Of a stretch of DNA of 64,000 nucleotides, positions 44,077 through 51,955 are shown in pieces; within the stretch, counting starts at the first letter, position 1; every line of letters starts with the position of its first letter. A model generated the notes under the pieces. That model saw nothing but the letters and a program-made list of their open reading frames with translations, made no database searches and was not told the DNA's origin. Origin of the DNA: Rhodanobacter fulvus Jip2. GTDB taxonomy: Bacteria; Pseudomonadota; Gammaproteobacteria; Xanthomonadales; Rhodanobacteraceae. The stretch spans positions 1 through 64,000 of the forward strand of contig NZ_AJXU01000051.1 in assembly GCF_000264315.1 (NCBI RefSeq), read 5' to 3'. Made by a program: the position numbers and the translations under genes.

Positions 44077-44640
44077 TCAAGGAAGGACGTAGATGACGCG
44101 CACACCCATGGGTTTGATGGGCAGATAGCCGCCGTTGATAATCGCCTTGTAGATAGCCGGAAGGCCTGCCCCAGCGATGGTGATGGTCATCGTCATGTTC
44201 TGATTGTCGGTGATGCTTGCCGTGAGTCCGACGGGTCCGAAAATCTTCTGCAGGATGGTGACGGTTTTCTCCATCGACCCATCCCAGTGATTTGCCTCAA
44301 TCTTGGCGCGCAAGAGCAGGCGAAACGTCGTGTCGTCCAGCTCGGTGACGCCGCTCGATGGGTCTCCGACGCGCTTCCACACTCCCTCATCCCAGCCCAC
44401 GCCATCCGTATCCCACGAGAAATAGACGTCATCGATGGGGGATGTGAGGCCCCTGGATTGCCCGACCCATTCGCCAACAGCATCGAGCTGGACCCCGGAC
44501 GCCTCGTCCAGATCGAATAGTTGAGGAAGCGCCATAGCGAAATCGGTGAGCGACTGCGCTGAACCCGTCATCGCCTCAACCAGCGCCATGAACTTCGGCC
44601 TATCGGCATGCTCCGATGTGATGCGGTCGGTGTAGGCCAT
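44077..44640 (-). CDS. DUF2612 phage baseplate protein
   Basis: Baseplate-associated protein, 187 residues from the ATG at 44640. It contains LFDLDEASGVQLDAVGEWVGQSR and WKRVGDPSSGVTELDDTTFRLLLRAKI, characteristic of DUF2612. It is probably the baseplate-to-fibre connector, equivalent to P2 gpI in position, since it sits between gpJ and the fibre gene. Its start and the gpJ stop are 3 bp apart. Confidence 0.85.
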   Translation of the reverse strand: MAYTDRITSEHADRPKFMALVEAMTGSAQSLTDFAMALPQLFDLDEASGVQLDAVGEWVGQSRGLTSPIDDVYFSWDTDGVGWDEGVWKRVGDPSSGVTELDDTTFRLLLRAKIEANHWDGSMEKTVTILQKIFGPVGLTASITDNQNMTMTITIAGAGLPAIYKAIINGGYLPIKPMGVRVIYVLP

Positions 44641-44642
44641 GG

Positions 44643-45827
44643 TCAACTCACTGCGAGGGTGATGTGGCTTTCATCGGTGGTCAGCGCTTCGTTGTAAGCG
44701 ATATCCACATCAGCCTGCGCCGGGGTTTCGCTATCTCGACTCAAGGTCAGTGACGTGACACGAAACGTCATGGCGCCCGGCACGCTCTTCACTGCCTCCA
44801 TGCAGTTGTCCCAGCCCATGGACCCGGCGTCGCCGCCGCCAATGCTCACGCTGTTGATGTAGGCGATCAACGCCTGCACGGCGGCGGCGCCAGTTGTGCT
44901 TGAGTAGCCAGCCAGGGCCTTGATCGAAATCACCGAACTGACGACCACCTCAGATGGGCGGCTGAAGTGAATGGTCTGGCTGTTTCCGTAGACGTTGGTG
45001 ATCGTCTCGCTGGTGGTGCCGAAGGTGCCGGTTCCCGGGGTCTTCTTCGCCGCGATCGTAGCTGCGATCGTTTGCGAGTCGCCGCCTTCGACCACAACGG
45101 CAATGGAGTTGGCGCTGATGCCGCGGCTATCCGTGCTGCTGGTGTCGTTCTCGTACGGCCGGTAGCGCGTGACGCCCGGCACGTTCGCCACGGCGCCGAT
45201 CAGCCCATCAAGCACCGTCAGCGATGGCAGCGCGGTTGATATCGCCTGCACGGCACGTAAGTCGGCATCCGATTGCACCGGCGCGCCAGGCGCCGCGCTT
45301 GAGGCGTTGGTTACCGTCTGCCAGCCTCGCTTCGGCGTGGCAATGGTGGTCACCGTGTAGGGGTTGGCCTCGATGTCGCCGGCAGCCTGCGCCGTCGCGG
45401 TCACCGTGATGGTGCCGGCGCCAGGGATCGTGACCGTAGCCGGCAGGTTCCAGGTGTTGCCGTTCGCGTCCTGCACGGAACCGTTGATGATGGTTGTTCC
45501 GACGGTTCCGCCGATCTGCACGTCGACCGTCGAAAAGGTGGACACGTTCCGCACGATGCCGTTGATTTTGACATTTGACGACAGCGCGTCACCCACGGCC
45601 GTAGAGGGCGAAAAGCTCCGGTAGGCCGCGACGCACGCGCTCCCCATGTCGTAGAACGCCTCGGCCAGAACCGCCTGGAACTGGCCGTCCTGAGAGTCTG
45701 GATCGACATAGACATCGGCGCCGAAAATCTGCTGATAGCGGCCGCGGATGAAGCTGAGAATGTCCGCATAGCTTGGCGCGGTCACGCCATTGGGCCCGAT
45801 GATGGGGGCAACGGTGGTAATGGTCAC
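44643..45827 (-). CDS. Baseplate J-like wedge protein
   Basis: Baseplate wedge subunit of the gpJ / T4 gp6 family. 394 residues with the conserved N-terminal DILSFIRGRYQQIFGADVYVDPDSQDGQ and DMGSACVAAYRSFSPSTAVGDAL, a central PGAPVQSDADLRAVQAI, and a C-terminal adapter region. A GTG start (45827) overlaps the stop of the gp25-like gene. Confidence 0.92.
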   Translation of the reverse strand: MTITTVAPIIGPNGVTAPSYADILSFIRGRYQQIFGADVYVDPDSQDGQFQAVLAEAFYDMGSACVAAYRSFSPSTAVGDALSSNVKINGIVRNVSTFSTVDVQIGGTVGTTIINGSVQDANGNTWNLPATVTIPGAGTITVTATAQAAGDIEANPYTVTTIATPKRGWQTVTNASSAAPGAPVQSDADLRAVQAISTALPSLTVLDGLIGAVANVPGVTRYRPYENDTSSTDSRGISANSIAVVVEGGDSQTIAATIAAKKTPGTGTFGTTSETITNVYGNSQTIHFSRPSEVVVSSVISIKALAGYSSTTGAAAVQALIAYINSVSIGGGDAGSMGWDNCMEAVKSVPGAMTFRVTSLTLSRDSETPAQADVDIAYNEALTTDESHITLAVS

Positions 45828-46165
45828 AGCGTGGCCTCGATGGTGGTTTCGCCGTAGATCGTGGTGACGGCTGCCGTGACGGTCAGTGCCCGGGTGTTAC
45901 GGTCGAGCTGGCTGTCGTAGGCGTCGATGGACAGCATGCCCGTGGTTTTCAGGATGCGGGACTTCAGCACCGCGTCGTAGGCGCCCTGCGTGTACTTGCC
46001 CAGTACCTGCGTTCGCCACGGCGTGCCCTCGCTGGTGTTGAGCCACCACTCGCCAGTGATCAGCGCCAGGCGGGTCTTGATGGCCTGGCCCACAGCCTGT
46101 GGCGAGTTGGCGAGGAACGCATTCAGGGTGTAGTCGCCGGAGGTGTCGAGCTGTCGATAGCGCAT
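45824..46165 (-). CDS. gp25/gpW-like baseplate wedge protein
   Basis: A 113-residue protein, MRYRQLDTSGDYTLNAFLAN, with VGQAIKTRLALITGEWWLNTSEGTPW, as in small phage wedge proteins that nucleate the sheath (T4 gp25 type). It is placed directly before gpJ, the usual order. The family assignment is by pattern and position. Confidence 0.75.
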   Translation of the reverse strand: MRYRQLDTSGDYTLNAFLANSPQAVGQAIKTRLALITGEWWLNTSEGTPWRTQVLGKYTQGAYDAVLKSRILKTTGMLSIDAYDSQLDRNTRALTVTAAVTTIYGETTIEATL

Positions 46166-46213
46166 GGTGGCTCCGGAAATGAAAAACCCGCCACGTGGGC
46201 GGGTTGGATTCGG

Positions 46214-46510
46214 TTACTGGTGGAATCGTTGCATCAGCTCTCGACCTACAGGGGAGTTGATCGGGATCACCTCATCATGGCCGCATGACTGGCAGACCTC
46301 GCGTTTCTCCCTCGCGCGAAACAGGTAGAAAATGAGTCCAAGGCCCATGCTGACGATGATGAAAAGGAACCACGCCAGGCCCATGCTTCCGCCGCGAGCG
46401 ATCGCCGGCTTACCGACGTGGCCGCAATAGCGGCAAATCTTCTTTGTGGGCGATGATCCGAACAGCGTGAGGATCACGAGTACCACGCAGATCAAAAACA
46501 CAATTTCCAT
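46214..46510 (-). CDS. Small membrane protein with zinc-ribbon cysteines
   Basis: From the ATG at 46510 the 98-residue protein has two hydrophobic segments (EIVFLICVVLVILTLFG and LAWFLFIIVSMGLGLIFYLF) and two CxxC pairs (CRYCGH and CQSCGH) that could form a zinc ribbon. It has its own ribosome-binding site (GGGGAGGG upstream) and interrupts the spike-wedge gene order. It looks like an inserted cargo gene (moron), not a structural protein. I do not recognise its function. Confidence 0.6.
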   Translation of the reverse strand: MEIVFLICVVLVILTLFGSSPTKKICRYCGHVGKPAIARGGSMGLAWFLFIIVSMGLGLIFYLFRAREKREVCQSCGHDEVIPINSPVGRELMQRFHQ

Positions 46511-46537
46511 TCGCCAACCCTCCCCAGATGCCACTCA

Positions 46538-47221
46538 TCATGGCACTGGCGGCCCTGACGTTCCACCACCCGACATCACAGCCGAATGGGTGTGAGTCTT
46601 GAGGCTGACGGTACCGGCGAGCACATCCGTTACTGCCGTGACGGTAGCCGGTGACGTGACATTGCCGGCGGCGTCGATCGTGACGCCATTGAGGTTGATT
46701 CCACCAGGAGCCACCACGTTGACCATCTGGCCGTCAGGGTTGATCTCCACGTATGTGGCGCCGTCATCGCTGCGCAACTGCGTCGTGCTGGCCGCCGGCT
46801 GCGCCAGCTTGCGCGCCTTGGATCGGACGCCCACGAACGCGAAGGCGTCGTTCATGGCGTGCCTGTGATCGGGCATCGCCTCCTGCACGCCGCCGTATTC
46901 CAACCACGCATCGATGCCACGCGCCGCGAACACCAGCAGGCATTCGTCACCCTCGGTCACCGGGAAGGTCAGCGTGCAGCCGCCGCCACCGGGAAAGCAT
47001 ACGGGCACGTCCACCAGCAGCGCGCGCGCCGCGGTTGACGTGCTGCCATCGGGCGCCGTGATCCTGGCCTTGATGGCCGGCTGCACCTGGGCCAGCGAGG
47101 TGTCCGGGTCGAAGCTGACGATGACGCCCGGGAGCGCCGTCCACGTGTCCACGAGCGCGCTGGCCGCGGATGCCTGAAGGGTGGCCAGCAGATCGTCGAA
47201 GCGTTGCGGGTTATCGAGCAT
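46538..47221 (-). CDS. Phage spike / baseplate protein V (Gp138-like)
   Basis: Central spike or puncturing protein. 227 residues: an N-terminal OB-like domain (ALPGVIVSFDPDTSLAQVQPAIKARI, then FPVTEGDECLLVFAARGIDAWLEYGG), a beta-helix-like middle (TYVEINPDGQMVNVVAPGGINLNGVTIDAAGNV) and the C-terminal tip SLKTHTHSAVMSGGGTSGPP. The HxH pair there fits the metal-binding apex of phage spikes. It overlaps the hub gene by 11 bp. Confidence 0.87.
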   Translation of the reverse strand: MLDNPQRFDDLLATLQASAASALVDTWTALPGVIVSFDPDTSLAQVQPAIKARITAPDGSTSTAARALLVDVPVCFPGGGGCTLTFPVTEGDECLLVFAARGIDAWLEYGGVQEAMPDHRHAMNDAFAFVGVRSKARKLAQPAASTTQLRSDDGATYVEINPDGQMVNVVAPGGINLNGVTIDAAGNVTSPATVTAVTDVLAGTVSLKTHTHSAVMSGGGTSGPPVP

Positions 47222-48158
47222 CGGGGACGGCTTCCGTGGTGACCGCCGAGAGCGATGGCGAGGCCAGGTTCACGCAGATGATTTCAGTCACCCAGTCGTC
47301 GCCTCGGGTATCACCAACGTGGGTCACGCAAGCTGCTTTGTAGCTGCCGTCGGCGCTGACGTCAGGGACGTAGACGTATTCATTGCTCCGAAAAGCATCC
47401 TGTCTCACCTTCACTTGCGCGTCGCTCCCATCCAGAAGCTGCTTGTTGTCGACCTTGATCATCATGCCGGCGCGGATCTGCGGGCGCAGAAGGCAGGAGA
47501 TGATGACGCCGTCGACCGTCTGGTCCGGCACACTCAACAGGCCGTTGCCAGAATTGAGCATGGGCACCTCGCCCGGCAGTGTGGCGCCCTTTTCCAGGAA
47601 GGTGAGCTTGTTGTCCTCGATGTACCAGTCGCAGTTCTGGTTATTGGCCAGCATGGTCAGCTGGGCGCTCACCATGCCGTCCAGCTGCTTGCCGCGCAGC
47701 CCCTTTTCGGTGCTGAAGGACGGCTTGTTACCGCCCGTTACACCATAGGCTCCCAGCGCGCCCAGCAATGCGTTGTACACGTCGTCCCACGTCCACCCGG
47801 CCACCAGCGTGGTGCTGATCACGCCGTAATTGTGCGCCTGGTCCGCATCCTGTGCGGTGATCTCGATGAAGGTGTCGGTGTCGTAGCGTCCGCGCCGCGT
47901 CATCACGATCTGACCCTCGAAGATGGTCGACGGCCCCGGATCGATGTAACCCGCTTGCAGCACCACCTGGGTGAACTCATTGATGATCCTGGCCATCTTC
48001 TCGGCGGCGAGGTTGTAGACCCGGATCAGCGCGTATTTCGGCGTGTTGATGGTGGCGTTTCGCACCTCGAACGTGACGCGCAGCTGCGATAGATCCAGCC
48101 CATCTCCCGCATCGGTACCCACCTTGAGCGACAGCGCTCGTCCAAACTGGCTAGGCAT
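47211..48158 (-). CDS. Phage baseplate hub protein
   Basis: Predicted baseplate hub (gp27/gpD-like in position). 315 residues, with FEVRNATINTPKYALIRVYNLAAEKMARI and VVLQAGYIDPGPSTIFEGQIVMTRRGRYDTDTFIEITAQDAD. These match the hub proteins of myoviruses with this gene order. It lies between the plug and spike genes and overlaps both by a few bases. Confidence 0.8.
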   Translation of the reverse strand: MPSQFGRALSLKVGTDAGDGLDLSQLRVTFEVRNATINTPKYALIRVYNLAAEKMARIINEFTQVVLQAGYIDPGPSTIFEGQIVMTRRGRYDTDTFIEITAQDADQAHNYGVISTTLVAGWTWDDVYNALLGALGAYGVTGGNKPSFSTEKGLRGKQLDGMVSAQLTMLANNQNCDWYIEDNKLTFLEKGATLPGEVPMLNSGNGLLSVPDQTVDGVIISCLLRPQIRAGMMIKVDNKQLLDGSDAQVKVRQDAFRSNEYVYVPDVSADGSYKAACVTHVGDTRGDDWVTEIICVNLASPSLSAVTTEAVPDAR

Positions 48159-48465
48159 CGTCGGTCACGTAGTAGAGATGGGCAGACGCTCCCAGGTTGT
48201 CGAAGGTGGGCGCCGCGAAGGGGTTGCCATCGGACAGCACAACAAGCTTCCCGGGAATGCCCAGATAGACGTATTGAGCCAACAGATCGACGCCCGTCAC
48301 CAGCGGCACGCCGGCCACGAGCATCGTTCCATCGATGAGCGCAATGTCCATGAACCAGCCGAAGGGCTCGCGCCAGGACACCGCCATCCGATACGCCCGC
48401 CCGGACAGGGTGATCTGGAACGACTGACTCTGTGCGGTCAGTGGAATCTCAAGTACCTGGCTCAC
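48151..48465 (-). CDS. Baseplate plug protein (Pam3 gp18-like)
   Basis: 104 residues, MSQVLEIPLTAQSQSFQITLSG, with WREPFGWFMDIALIDGTMLVAGVPLVTGVDLLAQY and LGIPGKLVVL. This matches the small baseplate plug family seen in contractile phages with DUF3383 sheaths. Translation starts at a GTG overlapping the stop of the Dit-like gene. Confidence 0.78.
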   Translation of the reverse strand: MSQVLEIPLTAQSQSFQITLSGRAYRMAVSWREPFGWFMDIALIDGTMLVAGVPLVTGVDLLAQYVYLGIPGKLVVLSDGNPFAAPTFDNLGASAHLYYVTDDA

Positions 48466-49064
48466 AGCAAGCCCTCAAGAAAGCCGCCGACCTGGTAGAG
48501 CCCCGATTCCTTCGGTTGCACGGGTTGCTTCATGCCCTGGTCGACTGACTCGGCAGTTTTCTCCGGCTCCTGCTGCTGCGTCACGGGCGCCAGTGTCGTG
48601 GTGGCGGTCTCCACGATGATCACTTGCCGCATGCCCACTTCGATCACTAGCGTGCTATTGGTCTTGGCGTCGGTCACGGTATCGAGGCTCACGATCACCA
48701 TGTTGTCGTAGGTGCGTTTTCCAGTAACCACACCCAGCGGCGAGCGCTGGTTCATCAGCTCCAACAGGGCCGGATAGGCATCCTCGGCGTTGTTCGATGA
48801 TCCACCGACATCGAAGAACGAGGCAGCATCGCTCCAGCCGATCGTCATCAGCAGTTCGGACGGACGCGAAAAGGCGTGATCGGTAACCGGTGCGCCGCTG
48901 TCGATCGGGTGATCGGTCAACGCCACCTCGTCGCGGTGATGCTCCTGAATTGTCACCTGCGGCACGATGTAACTGATCGACCGCCGGGTATGCAGGAACA
49001 CATCTTCCAACTGGCCGAGCGCGCCGACAGCGCCCGCCTTAACCAGGCCAGACAGCGTGCTCAT
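48462..49064 (-). CDS. Dit-like phage tail/baseplate protein
   Basis: 200 residues. The N-terminal part has VTIQEHHRDEVALTDHPIDSGAPVTDHAF and SRPSELLMTIGWSDA, followed by YPALLELMNQRSPLGVVTGKRTYDNMVI, the typical pattern of the Dit-like N-terminal domain that caps the tail tube. A Gln/Glu/Pro-rich C-terminal tail follows. It overlaps the tape-measure stop by 4 bp. Confidence 0.82.
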   Translation of the reverse strand: MSTLSGLVKAGAVGALGQLEDVFLHTRRSISYIVPQVTIQEHHRDEVALTDHPIDSGAPVTDHAFSRPSELLMTIGWSDAASFFDVGGSSNNAEDAYPALLELMNQRSPLGVVTGKRTYDNMVIVSLDTVTDAKTNSTLVIEVGMRQVIIVETATTTLAPVTQQQEPEKTAESVDQGMKQPVQPKESGLYQVGGFLEGLL

Positions 49065-50902
49065 GACGCCGCCGGCATCAGGTTGCGGGCAGCGCGCTTG
49101 TTCACCCCATCCTGCCGGCGTGCCACTTCTTGGCCTGCGGCCTGCGCATCCTTGGCCCCGTAGATGTTGATGTTCGTCTCCTGCTGAAGTGTCCGGCTTG
49201 AGGCGCTGGCACCGGTCGCGGCCTGGCGGTACATGTCGGACGAATACGGATTCTGACCGTTCTCGTGGCTGACGATGCCGCGCATCAGGCCCTGCATCAC
49301 GGACGGGTCTTGCAGGTTGAGCTTGGTGCCCGGCGCCACGCCAAGCGCCTTGGCGAGGCTGGCGGCATAAGCGCCCGTGTCGTTCTCGCTGGCCGGCGCG
49401 TACTTGGCCACGATCGCGTTGATCGTGTCGGTGCCGCGGCTGCCGTACAGCGACAACTGCTGCGCCAGCGCATTCAAGCCGGCCTGCGGCGTACCGAACG
49501 CCGCAAAGCGCGCATTGGGTCCGGATTCCAGCGAGGCGCCGCGCTGACCGGCGTAGTTGAGGTTGCCGGGGTTGTTATTGCGGATGCCGCGCGGGCCGGC
49601 GCTCGCCTCCGGATCGGTCAGGTACTGATCGGGAATCTTCTCCCCGGTGCGCGGATCGTAGCCGGCACCGTAGGCCAGGCTCTGGAGCAAGCGGTGGATG
49701 GCGCTGCCACGCTGGCGCTGGTCGTTCGCCGTCGATCCATTCTCGATCTCGGCGGCCTTTTTCGCGGCGAATCCACCCACCGCGTCGCCTGCGGCTTTGC
49801 GCCACTTGTTGAGGGTCTTCAGCGCTTCGATCAGCACGTTCACGGCGCCGACGGCCAGGTCGATCTCGGTCTTCCAGTTTTTCCAGTCGATCAGGCTTTT
49901 GCCGCCCTCCTTCCAGGTCTTGTAGTCATCGAACAGCGCAAGGATGGCCAGCCCGAGCGTGATGACTCGGCCAATGGGTGAGGCAGCGAACAGCGCGTTC
50001 ATCACCTTCCAGATCGCCACGATGGCAATCACCCCTTTCAGAAACCCTTGTGTTTCCGGATCAAGGCGGCGGTAGGCATCGGCAAGGTTCCCGAAAATCT
50101 CCACGGCACGGGTGATGATCGATGTCACGAGGTGACCGAACGCGGCCAAGCCCTGCACGATCTTGTCGATCACCCGGCTGATCAATCCGCCGTTGTGCTC
50201 AATCCATCGGCGCGCCTTCTCGATGACAGGGGTCAGCGTGCCGGCGAAGGCCGTGAAGAACTTCTTGCCAAGGATGTCGACATAGCTACCCAGGCCGCGC
50301 AGCTGCACCATGAAGCCGTGCGAGGTCTTCGCCGCCCCCTCGGAGTCGTAGCCCACGGCCTTGGCCATGCGCTTGTACTCGTCGGAGAACTTGCCCACCC
50401 CGCTGCGCAACGCGATCAGCGTCTTTTCGTCGATCCCCAGCACCTGCGCATACCGCGCCGCCCGGTAATACGGCATCTTCGCCAGCCGCTGGCCAATGTC
50501 GGCCATGATCTCGCTGGTGTCGCGCATCTGGCCGTTGGCGTCACGGGTCTGCACGCCCAGCGCCTTGATCCACGACTCGCCGCCCGGCTTCTCACGCATG
50601 AAGCGCGCGATGCTCTCGATGGCGTTCAACGCACCGTCAGCGGAACCGCCTAGATCGGCCACGGCGTACTGCATCGCCTGGATGCCGCGCACCGACGCCT
50701 GCGAGCGCTGCGAGGCGAAGAACATCCGCTCCATCGCATTGGTGGCAGCCACGGTACCGGCCACCAGCGCAGTCAGGGCCACGCCCAGCCCGGCCACCAC
50801 CTTGGTGGATTTCTCCACGCCGCGCACGAACTGGCGCTCTTGGGTGCCGTTTACCTCGTAGCCAAGGCTGACGAGAAACTCTCGGATGACGGACGATTCC
50901 AT
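49061..50902 (-). CDS. Tail tape measure protein with C-terminal peptidoglycan-active-like domain
   Basis: A 613-residue tape measure. The N-terminal half is helical, with a hydrophobic stretch (VVAGLGVALTALVAGTVAATNAME) and further membrane-like helices at about 325-370. Residues about 470-560 form a domain (GPRGIRNNNPGNLNYAGQRG, RFAAFGTPQAGLNALAQQL, YAPASENDTGAYAASLAKAL) like the GIRNNNPGN-type domain found in lytic phage structural proteins, which are thought to cut peptidoglycan during DNA entry. The ATG (50902) overlaps the TAA of the frameshifted chaperone frame, which supports that frame being translated. Confidence 0.85.
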   Translation of the reverse strand: MESSVIREFLVSLGYEVNGTQERQFVRGVEKSTKVVAGLGVALTALVAGTVAATNAMERMFFASQRSQASVRGIQAMQYAVADLGGSADGALNAIESIARFMREKPGGESWIKALGVQTRDANGQMRDTSEIMADIGQRLAKMPYYRAARYAQVLGIDEKTLIALRSGVGKFSDEYKRMAKAVGYDSEGAAKTSHGFMVQLRGLGSYVDILGKKFFTAFAGTLTPVIEKARRWIEHNGGLISRVIDKIVQGLAAFGHLVTSIITRAVEIFGNLADAYRRLDPETQGFLKGVIAIVAIWKVMNALFAASPIGRVITLGLAILALFDDYKTWKEGGKSLIDWKNWKTEIDLAVGAVNVLIEALKTLNKWRKAAGDAVGGFAAKKAAEIENGSTANDQRQRGSAIHRLLQSLAYGAGYDPRTGEKIPDQYLTDPEASAGPRGIRNNNPGNLNYAGQRGASLESGPNARFAAFGTPQAGLNALAQQLSLYGSRGTDTINAIVAKYAPASENDTGAYAASLAKALGVAPGTKLNLQDPSVMQGLMRGIVSHENGQNPYSSDMYRQAATGASASSRTLQQETNINIYGAKDAQAAGQEVARRQDGVNKRAARNLMPAAS

Positions 50903-51131
50903 TACTTCGATGCCTCTTCGGCCAGGGTGCGGTTGTCGTCCATCACGTCGAGCGCATCGTTCATCAGAGCGATGTCCGCGAGGTCAAGGGTGCAGTCGAG
51001 CAAGCTTTCGTAGCGGCACATGCCCTTGATCACGGGGCGAAGAAGCCAGTCTTCGCCACCGGGAAGGGTTCGCCAACGGCTTACGGCTGGGGCGCCTGCG
51101 GGGCTTGCGAGTCGCTGATAACGCTCTGTGG
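50902..51131 (-). CDS. -1 frameshift extension of the tail assembly chaperone (gpGT-like)
   Basis: After the T7 slippery run at 51132-51138, the -1 frame stays open for 76 codons. It begins STERYQRLASPAGAPAVS, continues through LPGGEDWLLRPVIKGM and ends NRTLAEEASK, with TAA at 50902-50904. It has no start codon of its own and no ribosome-binding site. It ends exactly where the tape-measure gene begins (TAATG overlap). Position and structure match the T part of lambda-type G/GT chaperones. The fusion product would be 118 + 76 = 194 residues. Confidence 0.85.
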
Positions 51132-51485
51132 AAAAAAACGCCCCAGGTTCTCCATGATCACCTTGCCGAGAATCTGCAGCAGCTCCGGCAACTCGATGTC
51201 ATCGAACATCAGCGTGGCGTTGGTATCCACCGCGGTCCAATTGCTGCCCTGCTTGCGCTGCACCACGCCGAGACAGGTGTGCACCACCCAGTCGAAGTCA
51301 TCCTCGGGCAGGCCGGCAATGGCATCGGCCATCGGCCCGGCGTAATCCACGATTGTCTTGGCGCCTTGCTGCTGGGCCTTGACGATGCTGCCCAGGGCCG
51401 GCGCGGCGCGGCGGACCAGGTGCAGCTGCTTGAACGTGTCGAGCTTGCGGCTGGAGTACTCGTGGCCGTTGATTTCGAAGTTCAT
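51081..51485 (-). CDS. Tail assembly chaperone, gpG-like
   Basis: Zero-frame product of 134 residues, MNFEINGHEYSSRKLDTFKQLHLVRR through DDFDWVVHTCLGVVQRK and LPELLQILGKVIMENLGRFFPQS, ending SQAPQAPQP. It is placed directly upstream of the tape measure, as tail assembly chaperones are. Codons 117-118 (TTT TTT), preceded by CGT, form the slippery run. The start overlaps the tube gene stop (ATGA). Confidence 0.88.
   Translation of the reverse strand: MNFEINGHEYSSRKLDTFKQLHLVRRAAPALGSIVKAQQQGAKTIVDYAGPMADAIAGLPEDDFDWVVHTCLGVVQRKQGSNWTAVDTNATLMFDDIELPELLQILGKVIMENLGRFFPQSVISDSQAPQAPQP
51132..51138 (-). other. Programmed -1 ribosomal frameshift site (T TTT TTT)
   Basis: The minus-strand run of seven T is phased as X XXY YYZ in the chaperone zero frame (codons CGT TTT TTT CCA). 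A slip of -1 joins the zero frame to the downstream open frame ending at 50902. The location, 51 bp before the zero-frame stop, is the classic place in tail chaperone genes. Confidence 0.85.
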
Positions 51486-51940
51486 CAGAAGGCGTCCGCG
51501 AGGCTGCCCAGCAGCTGGTCGATCTTGATCACGTCGAACACCCACTCCATCGTGCCGCCCTCGTTGGCATAGGTGTTGGTCGGCTGGCGCTTGAACGCGG
51601 CGCCACGGCCGACGATGGTGTCGCCGCTGACGGGGTTGGTGATGGTGATGACGTTCTGTCCGTGCAGGCGGGAGCTGATGGTCTGGGCATTGTAGGCCAC
51701 CGATAGCTTGGCGTTGGCCGGCGAGGTCTTGAGCAGCCGCACGGTGATCTGGCCGGACTTGTCGCCCATCAGGTTGTGCATGCCGTTGCCGTCGGCGCCC
51801 ATGGTCATGACGTTCTTGTCGTTGGCCATTTCCACGGTGATGCCCTCGGCGGCATTGCCGACACCGGCGCCCAGGTCGATGACGCCGGTGACGCCGGCAA
51901 GCGTCGCGTTGACGTCGAGAAACGAGTAGGTCTGAGACAT
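51485..51940 (-). CDS. Tail tube protein (DUF3277)
   Basis: 151 residues, MSQTYSFLDVNATLAGVTGVIDLGAG, with EGITVEMANDKNVMTMGADGNGMHNLMGDKSGQITVRLLKTSPAN, the DUF3277 pattern, followed by GTMEWVFDVIKIDQLLG. It follows the sheath gene, as a tube gene does in contractile tails. Confidence 0.9.
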   Translation of the reverse strand: MSQTYSFLDVNATLAGVTGVIDLGAGVGNAAEGITVEMANDKNVMTMGADGNGMHNLMGDKSGQITVRLLKTSPANAKLSVAYNAQTISSRLHGQNVITITNPVSGDTIVGRGAAFKRQPTNTYANEGGTMEWVFDVIKIDQLLGSLADAF

Positions 51941-51955
51941 GGCGTGAAGCTCCTT

